The position numbers and the translations under genes were made by a program. The notes under the pieces were generated by a model. The model was not told the origin of the DNA. It saw nothing but the letters and a program-made list of their open reading frames with translations, and made no database searches. 64,000 bases of DNA from an uncultured Muribaculaceae bacterium. GTDB taxonomy: Bacteria > Bacteroidota > Bacteroidia > Bacteroidales > Muribaculaceae. The DNA lies in NCBI GenBank assembly GCA_910578395.1, contig CAJTPZ010000007.1, positions 1-64,000 of the forward strand, in the 5' to 3' direction. This document shows positions 36,023 to 43,396 of this stretch, one piece after another (within the stretch, counting starts at the first letter, position 1; each line of letters begins with the position of its first letter).

Positions 36023-36874
36023 TCAGGCTTCTTTCTTCTCTTCGGCAGTTATGTCGCCTACTGCTGTCTGGTACTCGTTCCAGAGACTCTCGATTGAATT
36101 TTCAGGCTTGTCACCGAGGATATGTTTCATGGCAGCGTCAAATGACCATGGATTTACTTCCAGGGCCGTACGGTTGAACTTCTTGATGAAATCCTTGTCT
36201 TTGTTGAGTTGGAGCCAGTAGAGGAAATAGCCGGTTTTGCGGTAGCCGTCCATCCAGTTGCCGCCACGCGGACGGTCATTGGATGCGAAATCCTGCTCAA
36301 AGCAGCCACATGCTACACGCACACCGTCAGCCGTGCCTTCGATGAACGCCCAGAAGGGGCTCTTGCCGTCATATTTGCCACAACCCTGAGGCTCAAGCTG
36401 GAATGCATGAGTTAGCTCATGGTATATCACGCCGCGTGTTTCATAGTCAAGTTTGGCGGTGTCGTTTTCGGCAAAGCTCTTTTCGATCCAGTTGGTGCTG
36501 TAGTCGATGCGTACGCGGTTGCCTCCTCCGCTCTTGTAGGAGATGCCGTCAAAATCTCTTACCACATACTTGATCGTGTCGATCTGGGGTATGCTGTCCT
36601 CTGGAGAGAAGTAAAGAGTCTGAAGCACACGACGCGCATTGTCGGAGATATACTGCTCTGGATTTGGGATGATACGCTTGTAGATGTCGGCTCCCTGAGC
36701 TTCGGGTGTTGTGATTTCAAAATCTACGACTCCGGGGTTGTAGTTGGCCCACACCTCATCGATTGTGATAGGCTCGTGTCCGTTGTTGGCCTGATCGTTC
36801 TCTTCGGTAGTCTTGTTTGCGTTTGAAGAGCAGCTTGCTACAATGGCAGCAAGAAAAAGAACATGTAGTTTCAT
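36023..36874 (-). CDS. BSP-family (basic secretory protein) metallopeptidase-like lipoprotein, copy 1
   Basis: Paralogue of the neighbouring gene with the same layout: lipobox near residue 15 (IVASC), linker, and a peptidase-like domain with HELTHAFQLEP at residues 152-162. Long stretches around the zinc motif and the downstream SNDRPRGGNWMDGYR block are shared with copy 2, so this is a tandem duplication; the linkers and N-termini have diverged. Both copies keep the HExxH residues, so neither appears dead. It lies 39 bases before the end of the msrC-like gene and may be read through from it. Confidence 0.82.
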   Translation of the reverse strand: MKLHVLFLAAIVASCSSNANKTTEENDQANNGHEPITIDEVWANYNPGVVDFEITTPEAQGADIYKRIIPNPEQYISDNARRVLQTLYFSPEDSIPQIDTIKYVVRDFDGISYKSGGGNRVRIDYSTNWIEKSFAENDTAKLDYETRGVIYHELTHAFQLEPQGCGKYDGKSPFWAFIEGTADGVRVACGCFEQDFASNDRPRGGNWMDGYRKTGYFLYWLQLNKDKDFIKKFNRTALEVNPWSFDAAMKHILGDKPENSIESLWNEYQTAVGDITAEEKKEA

Positions 36875-36913
36875 GTCTGTGAACTTGATTTGGTTATGTT
36901 TTATTTTGGTTGT

Positions 36914-37399
36914 TTATCGGCATTTGGAGAGTAGGTCGGCGACCTTTCCGAGCCAGTGGGCATCTGTGTCGTCGAATGTGTCGGTCTGCTCTGAATCGAT
37001 ATCCAGCACAGCGATTGTCTCTCCTGAGGAGTTTTTTATCGGTACCACGATCTCCGATCGCGACAGTGAGCTACATGCTATGTGTCCGGGGAACTTCTCG
37101 ACGTCAGGCACGACTATGGTTTCTTCTTTGATCCATGCAGTGCCACACACGCCTTTCCCGCGTTTGATGCGTACACATGCGAGAGGCCCCTGAAATGGTC
37201 CGAGCACAAGCTCGTCGCCTTTTGCACGGTAAAATCCTGTCCAGAGCCAGCCGAATGTCTGATGCAGAGCGGCGCACAGATTGGCCATGCATGCTATCAT
37301 GTCGGATTCCCCTTCTGTAAGAGCCGTGAGTTGAGGTAGAAGCTGTGCGTAGATCTCTTCTTTGGATACTCCGGAGTCAATGTGAAGATCGTGGCTCAT
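36914..37399 (-). CDS. msrC: Free methionine-(R)-sulfoxide reductase (GAF domain)
   Basis: A 161-residue cytoplasmic GAF-domain enzyme that reduces free methionine-R-sulfoxide. The catalytic Cys pattern of the fRMsr family is present: PLACVRIKRGKGVCGTAW has two Cys and FPGHIACSSLSRSEIVVPI has the third, and GFYRAKGDELVLGPFQG is the family block. The start ATG is 8 bases from the end of the RluA-type gene, in the same direction, so they are likely co-transcribed. GAF domains can be sensors, but the Cys pattern makes the reductase call better. Confidence 0.9.
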   Translation of the reverse strand: MSHDLHIDSGVSKEEIYAQLLPQLTALTEGESDMIACMANLCAALHQTFGWLWTGFYRAKGDELVLGPFQGPLACVRIKRGKGVCGTAWIKEETIVVPDVEKFPGHIACSSLSRSEIVVPIKNSSGETIAVLDIDSEQTDTFDDTDAHWLGKVADLLSKCR

Positions 37400-37406
37400 A
37401 GACCGG

Positions 37407-38327
37407 TTAAATCTTGAATTTGATGTTTGAGACGAAGTTCATCTCCCGTCGTGTAACAGGATGTATGAAACGCAGTGTGGCAGCATGCAGCGCGAGGCGA
37501 TGCAGGGGCGATGTTCGCGCACCATATTTGCGGTCGCCTGCAATCGGATGCCCCATGTCTTTCATGTGGACGCGTATCTGATTTTTTCTGCCGGTATCGA
37601 GTTCGACTTCAAGCAAGGTGTATCCACCGCGGTCGGCCAGTACCTTATAGCGTGTCACGGCAAGTTGACCGCCCGCATTCGGATCATCGGTCGAATATAC
37701 CTCCATACGGGAATTTTCGACAAGATAGCTTTTTATGACTCCTTCGGTTTCCTTTACCCGTCCTTCGACAAGTGCGAGATATTTACGGTTGAGCACCATG
37801 TTGTTCCAGTTGTGCTGCATTTTCTCCTTTGCTTCCTGTGTTTTTGCAAACATCATTATGCCGGAGGTGTCGCGGTCAAGACGGTGCACGATAAATATTT
37901 TGTTGGCTGGATTCTTGCGTTTGAGGTAATCACGCAGAAGAGAATAGGCGGTTTCTTCTCCTGATTTGCCTGTTCCCATCGACAGCAGTCCGTAGCCTTT
38001 TTCAACTATCAGGATATCATCGTCCTCAAATACGATTTTGAGTCTGCGGTGAGAGAAAACCTGAAAAGGACGGGTAACATTTACCTCTACCGTGTCGCCC
38101 GGATTCAGCCGAAAGTCAAATTGAGTGGCGGGTGTACCGTTTACACGCACCTGGCCATAACGCAGCATGTTTTTAACAGGGGTGCGTTTGCGGTCGGGCA
38201 TTGAGGCGAAAAGGAAGTCAAGCAGGTTGACGCCTTCAGCGGCGGTGCTGTCACAATTGTATGTCTCAATCCGATCCTGTACAAACCCTCTGCGCTCGGC
38301 TCCGGGTTTTGTCATGCGCTGTGCCAT
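37407..38327 (-). CDS. RluA-family RNA pseudouridine synthase
   Basis: Isomerises uridine to pseudouridine in rRNA or tRNA. An N-terminal S4 RNA-binding domain (about 35-100, RTPVKNMLRYGQVRVNGTPA) is joined to a RluA catalytic domain with the motif HRLDRDTSGIMMFAKT, where the Asp of HRLD is the catalytic residue; the later LDTGRKNQIRVHM block is also typical. Length 306 fits RluD-like proteins. The frame start is at 38327; an ATG four codons later (38315) is equally plausible. It starts 6 bases after the topA stop. Target RNA cannot be read. Confidence 0.9.
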   Translation of the reverse strand: MAQRMTKPGAERRGFVQDRIETYNCDSTAAEGVNLLDFLFASMPDRKRTPVKNMLRYGQVRVNGTPATQFDFRLNPGDTVEVNVTRPFQVFSHRRLKIVFEDDDILIVEKGYGLLSMGTGKSGEETAYSLLRDYLKRKNPANKIFIVHRLDRDTSGIMMFAKTQEAKEKMQHNWNNMVLNRKYLALVEGRVKETEGVIKSYLVENSRMEVYSTDDPNAGGQLAVTRYKVLADRGGYTLLEVELDTGRKNQIRVHMKDMGHPIAGDRKYGARTSPLHRLALHAATLRFIHPVTRREMNFVSNIKFKI

Positions 38328-38333
38328 TGTAGT

Positions 38334-40733
38334 TTACTTGTCGGTCTTTGTTTTGCGTTTGGTCGCAGGCTTGGTTTTGTCAGCCTTTGCCGTTTTTGCT
38401 GACGAGGCGGCTTTGGCGCGTGTGGTGCGCTTAGGTGAGGCATCCTGCTTTTCAATGAGTTCCTTTACCTCCTCGTAGGTGAGAGCCGACGGTTCGGTAA
38501 TGGCCTTTGGTATCTTGTAGTTGTTCTTCCCTTTGGCTATATATGGCCCGTAGCGGCCGTTCAGGATTTCGATGTCCGGATCTTCTTCAAATGATTTTAT
38601 ATGCCGCATCGCGTCGGCCTGGCGCTTGTCTTTTATGAGCTCAATAGCTTCATCAAGTGTGATTGCCGCCGGTTCAAGCTCTTTGGGTATGGATACGAAT
38701 TTGCCGTCATGACGGACATAGGGACCGAAGCGTCCGATAGCTACTGTAACGGCTTTTTCCTCAAAGTCGCCAAGATTGCGTGGAAAATCAAAAAGATGCA
38801 ATGCTTCCTCAAGAGTTATGGAAGTCATTGACTGCCCCTTGAGCAGAGATGCAAAACGAGGCTTTTCCTCTGCGTCGGAGTCACCTATCTGCACCAACGG
38901 ACCGAAGCGTCCGATTTTTACGAATACGTTATGTCCGCTTGCTGGATCTACACCAAGTAGACGCTCGCCAACTTTATGTTCGGTACGCGTTGTCAGTGCA
39001 GCGTCAACAAGAGGATGGAAGTCCTGGTAGAAGTCGCGCAGCTCGTCATTCCACTTGCGTTTGCCTTCGGCTATCTCGTCAAACTTTTCTTCGACGCGTG
39101 CTGTGAAGTTGTAGTCGAGCACATTTGGAAACAGTTGTGTCAGGAATTCATTTACAATGATGCCTGTGTCGGTAGGAATAAGTTTCCCTTTGTCTGCTCC
39201 CCAGTTTTCAGTGCGCGTAATTTCTTTTACAGAGCCGTTGTGAAGCTCAAGCACCCGATAGTCACGTGGACGTCCTTCGCGTGATCCTTTCTCGACATAT
39301 TCTCGGTTCTGGATGGTGGAGATGGTCGGTGCGTAGGTCGACGGGCGCCCTATGCCCAGTTCTTCCATTTTTTTTACTAAAGACGCCTCGGTAAAGCGTG
39401 GCGGCTGCTGCGTGAATCGTTCTGTTGCAAGGATTGTTTCTGCAGTCAGTGACTCACCCTCGCTCATTGACGGAAGCATTCCTTCCGACATCTGCGACTG
39501 GCGGTCATCGTCGTCACTTCCTTCAAGATATACTTTTAGAAATCCGTCAAATTTTATGACTTCGCCTGATGCTTGGAAATATGATTTGTCATTTTGTCCG
39601 ATTCTGATGTCGACAGTAGTCTTCTCAATTTCGGCATCGGCCATCTGCGATGCTATGGTGCGTTTCCATATCAGATCGTAGAGTCGCTTTTCCTGCGGAG
39701 TGCCGTCGATAGTGCGGCGGTTTATATAGGTCGGACGTATTGCCTCATGAGCTTCCTGCGCACCTTTGGAGGATGTGTGGTATTGGCGTATTTTCACATA
39801 TCTTTCTCCCATTTCGCCAGTGATCTCCTGTTTTATCGAGTTCAAGGCAAGCTGCGAGAGGTTGAGCGAGTCAGTACGCATGTAGGTGATGAGACCGCTT
39901 TCATAAAGACGCTGCGCGATACTCATCGTCTGTCCTACGGCAAAGCCGAGTTTGCGGCCGGCTTCCTGCTGTAGTGTTGAAGTTGTGAAGGGGGCCGCCG
40001 GAGACCTTTTTGTAGGTTTTATGTTTATATCGGCTACTGTGAAAGTGGCGTTCTTGCAGTTGCCAAGAAGATCATGCGCTTCTTCAGCGGAGTGTAGCCT
40101 TCGATTTAACTCAGCTTTCACTTGTGATCCTGCCGCAGTCACAAAGTCGGCTGTCACGCGGAAGTAGGCTTCCGATGAGAAATTCTCTATTTCTTTTTCT
40201 CGCTCGCAGATTAGTCTTACGGCAACCGATTGTACACGTCCGGCAGAAAGCGACGGGCGTATTTTGCGCCAAAGTATTGGAGAAAGTTCAAATCCCACTA
40301 TGCGGTCGAGTACTCTGCGGGCCTGTTGCGCGTCGACACGATGCAAGTCGATCGTGCGTGGATTGGCGATAGCGTTAAGTATGGCATCTTTCGTTATCTC
40401 ATGAAAGACGATGCGTCGGGTTGTCGCGGGGTCGAGGCCGAGCACTTCGGCAAGATGCCAGGCTATGGCTTCTCCCTCGCGGTCTTCATCGGATGCAAGC
40501 CATACTGTGTGTGCTTCTGAGGCCGCTTTTTTCAGATCAGATACAAGTTGTCGTTTGTCGGCCGGTATTTCATATTCAGGTTGAAAGTCGTGATCCACAT
40601 CAATGCTGAAATTCTTTTTTCGAAGATCGCGGATGTGGCCGTAGCTCGACATGACTTTGAAGTTCTTGCCAAGAAATTTCTCAATAGTCTTTGCCTTTGC
40701 CGGAGACTCTACTATGACGAGGTTTTCTATCAT
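38334..40733 (-). CDS. topA: DNA topoisomerase I (type IA)
   Basis: Relaxes negative supercoils through a covalent tyrosyl-DNA intermediate. The N-terminal Toprim domain has LVIVESPAKAKTIEKFLGKNFKV and SDEDREGEAIAWHL. The nucleophile is the Tyr of GLITYMRTDSLNLS. After residue 600 come C-terminal topoisomerase repeats (IGRFGPLVQIGD, IGRFGPYVRHDGKFVSIPKE, NGRYGPYIAKGKNNYKIPK) in place of zinc ribbons, then a Lys/Ala-rich basic tail (about 760-799). Length 799 is normal. It is the first of a leftward set topA-rluA type-msrC-BSP-BSP-GH92 with short gaps. Confidence 0.96.
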   Translation of the reverse strand: MIENLVIVESPAKAKTIEKFLGKNFKVMSSYGHIRDLRKKNFSIDVDHDFQPEYEIPADKRQLVSDLKKAASEAHTVWLASDEDREGEAIAWHLAEVLGLDPATTRRIVFHEITKDAILNAIANPRTIDLHRVDAQQARRVLDRIVGFELSPILWRKIRPSLSAGRVQSVAVRLICEREKEIENFSSEAYFRVTADFVTAAGSQVKAELNRRLHSAEEAHDLLGNCKNATFTVADINIKPTKRSPAAPFTTSTLQQEAGRKLGFAVGQTMSIAQRLYESGLITYMRTDSLNLSQLALNSIKQEITGEMGERYVKIRQYHTSSKGAQEAHEAIRPTYINRRTIDGTPQEKRLYDLIWKRTIASQMADAEIEKTTVDIRIGQNDKSYFQASGEVIKFDGFLKVYLEGSDDDDRQSQMSEGMLPSMSEGESLTAETILATERFTQQPPRFTEASLVKKMEELGIGRPSTYAPTISTIQNREYVEKGSREGRPRDYRVLELHNGSVKEITRTENWGADKGKLIPTDTGIIVNEFLTQLFPNVLDYNFTARVEEKFDEIAEGKRKWNDELRDFYQDFHPLVDAALTTRTEHKVGERLLGVDPASGHNVFVKIGRFGPLVQIGDSDAEEKPRFASLLKGQSMTSITLEEALHLFDFPRNLGDFEEKAVTVAIGRFGPYVRHDGKFVSIPKELEPAAITLDEAIELIKDKRQADAMRHIKSFEEDPDIEILNGRYGPYIAKGKNNYKIPKAITEPSALTYEEVKELIEKQDASPKRTTRAKAASSAKTAKADKTKPATKRKTKTDK

Positions 40734-40853
40734 TTTCTGTTATGGGATATCCTGTCGGGATAAGCTGTTGCTGAAATATGGTTTTGGGTTTGACGCGCTA
40801 AGTTATGAAAAAATCCCGAGTGTTTATGTTTTATTGGCGGAGTGCGATTTGGC

Positions 40854-42164
40854 TTAGAGTCGCACAATATTTGCTCCAAGAGCGTTAAGCCTTTGGTCGA
40901 TGCGTTCGTAGCCGCGGTCGATCTGATTGACATTGCCGATCTCTGAGGTGCCGTTGGCCGATAGTGCGGCGAGTAGCAGTGCGATTCCGGCACGTATGTC
41001 GGGCGATGACATCTTGTTGGCGCGCAGGCGGTATTTGTGGTCGTTTCCTATTACCACGGCACGATGTGGGTCGCATAGGATAATCTGGGCACCCATGTCG
41101 ATGAGACGGTCAACAAAAAACAGACGGCTTTCAAACATCTTCTGATGTATGATTACACATCCGCGGCATTGTGTGGCAACCACAAGCATCACGCTCAGCA
41201 GGTCGGGGGTCAGTCCCGGCCACGGAGCATCGGCTATAGTGGGTATTGATCCGTCAAAATCCGTTTCGATAACATAGGACTCTTTTGCCGGAATGAAAAG
41301 GTCGTCTCCACGCTCCTCGATTGTTACACCGAGTTTGCGGAACGCGTCGGGGATAATGCCGAGGTTTTTGATGGAGACATCCTTTATGGTCAGGCTGCTG
41401 CGTGTTATGGCGGCAAGGCCGATGAAGCTGCCTACTTCGATCATATCGGGCAATACCCTGTGACTGGTGCCGTTCAGTTCGGAAACACCGGTTATATGCA
41501 GCAGATTGCTGCCAACGCCATCAATTCTGGCTCCCATTGATATGAGCATGTTGCAGAGTTGCTGTATGTAGGGCTCGCAGGCAGCGTTGTATATTGTGGT
41601 TTCGCCTTTGGCGAGTGTGGCTGCCATTATTATGTTGGCGGTTCCTGTGACCGATGCTTCTTCAAGCAGCATATAGCATCCGCTCAATCCCTCGGCAGGA
41701 GAGGTCAGGCGTGTGGCACATAACGAAGATTGTGTTTCGGCCGATGCGCCAAGTTTCATGAAGCCGAATATGTGTGTGTCTACTTTGCGGCGTCCGATTT
41801 TGTCTCCTCCGGGTTGTGGAAAATTGACGGTTCCGATGCGTGATAGTAGTGGTCCGGCGAGAAGTACGGATCCGCGTAGAGATGCACATCGTGCCACAAA
41901 CTCTCTGCTTTCTATAAATTCTCTGTCGAGGTGTGCGGCGCAGAATGTATAAGTGTCGGGAGCCTCTCTTGTTATGTCGACACCCATTCCCTCAAGGAGC
42001 CCGATAAGATTGCGTACGTCAAGTATATCGGGAATATTTGATATTGTGACAGGCTTGCATGTGAGTAGTACTGCACTGATTACTTGCAAAGCCTCATTCT
42101 TTGCACCGAGCGGCGATATGGTTCCCGAGAGCGTGCGTCCGCCCTCTATGACAAACGAATTCAT
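40854..42164 (-). CDS. murA: UDP-N-acetylglucosamine 1-carboxyvinyltransferase (Asp-type)
   Basis: First committed enzyme of peptidoglycan synthesis; it adds enolpyruvate from PEP to UDP-GlcNAc. The EPSP-synthase fold is evident: GAKNEALQVISAVLL at the start and repeats such as SIGLAAITRSSLTIK. The catalytic loop residue that is Cys115 in E. coli is Asp here: PQPGGDKIGRRKVD with Asp at residue 121 (codon 41802-41804, GAC). Asp-type MurA enzymes are active and insensitive to fosfomycin. Length 436 is normal. Its ATG overlaps the murB stop (ATGA), so murB and murA are coupled. Confidence 0.96.
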   Translation of the reverse strand: MNSFVIEGGRTLSGTISPLGAKNEALQVISAVLLTCKPVTISNIPDILDVRNLIGLLEGMGVDITREAPDTYTFCAAHLDREFIESREFVARCASLRGSVLLAGPLLSRIGTVNFPQPGGDKIGRRKVDTHIFGFMKLGASAETQSSLCATRLTSPAEGLSGCYMLLEEASVTGTANIIMAATLAKGETTIYNAACEPYIQQLCNMLISMGARIDGVGSNLLHITGVSELNGTSHRVLPDMIEVGSFIGLAAITRSSLTIKDVSIKNLGIIPDAFRKLGVTIEERGDDLFIPAKESYVIETDFDGSIPTIADAPWPGLTPDLLSVMLVVATQCRGCVIIHQKMFESRLFFVDRLIDMGAQIILCDPHRAVVIGNDHKYRLRANKMSSPDIRAGIALLLAALSANGTSEIGNVNQIDRGYERIDQRLNALGANIVRL

Positions 42165-43195
42165 ATATTCCTGATTTTTTCTACTTCCGGTTCTATGGTT
42201 ACCCCGAATTTCTTATGGACCGATCTGACGATTTCTTCTTCAAGTTCTATGATATCGTCTGATGTGGCATTGCCTGTGGCATTGATGAGTACAAGCGGCT
42301 GTTTCTGCCACACGGAGGCCTCGCTGTTGCCTTTCCCTTTCCAACCGCACTGCTCTATCAGCCATGCGGTAGGTATTTTAATGCGTCCGTCGTTAAGTCG
42401 GTAATGTGGCACCTCGTTGGGTTCGACAATAGAGCAGATCCGGTCGTAGACAGAAATTTCGGTCTCTACATTCTTGAAATAACTTCCGGCATTTCCATAT
42501 TGGTGCCAGTCGGGGAGTTTGTTGTCGCGCATCTCTATCACTGCTTTGCGTATCTCTTCCGGAGAGGGAAACGCGCTGACTTTAACGGCAAGATGTCCAT
42601 AGGACAGACGTGGCATGGGACGTTTTGAAAGCCGGAGTGTTACAGCAGTGACAATATAACGTCCTCTCTGAGGCTGTTTTTTGAAAACTGATGTACGGTA
42701 GCCGTAGTGGCATTCATCTGCCGACATCGATACATGAGCCGCTTCTACGGTATCAAAGAGATGGACTTTTTCTATAAGGTCGGCAATCTCAACTCCGTAT
42801 GCGCCGATATTTTGCACAGCCGCTGCTCCGACTTGGCCGGGAATACCTGAAAGATTTTCAGTCCCCCATAGCCCCCGTGAAGCCATTTCGGCACAGAGGT
42901 CATCCATTGTCATTCCTGCACCTGCTGTCACAAAAATATGGTCGTCGTTGTTGTTGTCGGTTATCTTTATCGGATGGTTTATTCCTGATTTAAGAAGTGT
43001 ACCGTTATAGTCGCCTATAAAGAGTAGATTGCTTCCGTCACCTATGTTGGTCACTTTGCCGACCTGCCATTTCTTGGTTGTAAATAGCTCGGTGAGGTCG
43101 GCCGTATCTGTATATGTGACCAACCGACGCACCTTGCCTTGCAGTCCGAAGGTGTTAAGAGGGCGGAGATCAACGTTGTCTTCTATCTTTATCAT
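42161..43195 (-). CDS. murB: UDP-N-acetylenolpyruvoylglucosamine reductase
   Basis: Flavoenzyme that reduces the MurA product to UDP-MurNAc with NADPH. I start at ATG 43195 (MIKIEDNVDLRPLNTFGL). The FAD-binding domain has IGDGSNLLFIGDYNGTLLKSG and SGIPGQVGAAAVQNIGAYG, and the catalytic Ser is in YGNAGSYFKNVETE (family GNAGSFFKNP). Length 344 is close to E. coli. The upstream frame to 43252 is an extension without signal. Its promoter is at 43240-43247 and it is divergent to lptD. Placing murB first and murA second in one message keeps two consecutive steps together. Confidence 0.95.
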   Translation of the reverse strand: MIKIEDNVDLRPLNTFGLQGKVRRLVTYTDTADLTELFTTKKWQVGKVTNIGDGSNLLFIGDYNGTLLKSGINHPIKITDNNNDDHIFVTAGAGMTMDDLCAEMASRGLWGTENLSGIPGQVGAAAVQNIGAYGVEIADLIEKVHLFDTVEAAHVSMSADECHYGYRTSVFKKQPQRGRYIVTAVTLRLSKRPMPRLSYGHLAVKVSAFPSPEEIRKAVIEMRDNKLPDWHQYGNAGSYFKNVETEISVYDRICSIVEPNEVPHYRLNDGRIKIPTAWLIEQCGWKGKGNSEASVWQKQPLVLINATGNATSDDIIELEEEIVRSVHKKFGVTIEPEVEKIRNI

Positions 43196-43239
43196 GGTGT
43201 TGTAATTGCCGGGCAGATAAGGCTCCGTTAAAACGTTTG

Positions 43240-43247
43240 CAAAGGTA
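43240..43247 (-). promoter_or_regulatory. -7 box for murB-murA
   Basis: Minus strand TACCTTTG fits TAnnTTTG, 45 bases before the murB ATG. Confidence 0.6.
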
Positions 43248-43318
43248 ATCATTTATATTTTATGGGATTGCACAGAAGATGATGATTTTTTTAACTTTTG
43301 CATATTCTCTATTTCGAT

Positions 43319-43326
43319 TATCTTTG
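43319..43326 (+). promoter_or_regulatory. -7 box for lptD
   Basis: TATCTTTG is a perfect match, about 70 bases before the predicted TTG start of lptD. Confidence 0.6.
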
Positions 43327-43396
43327 CAGAATGTGTCTGGCGTGGTCTTGTTATGGCTGTCCATTCATTTTTCATTTAAGATAGCTTACAAACGAA

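Noticed and set aside
35131..36874. One BSP copy as a pseudogene
   Set aside because: Both copies keep the signal peptide, HExxH and the downstream conserved block without stops.
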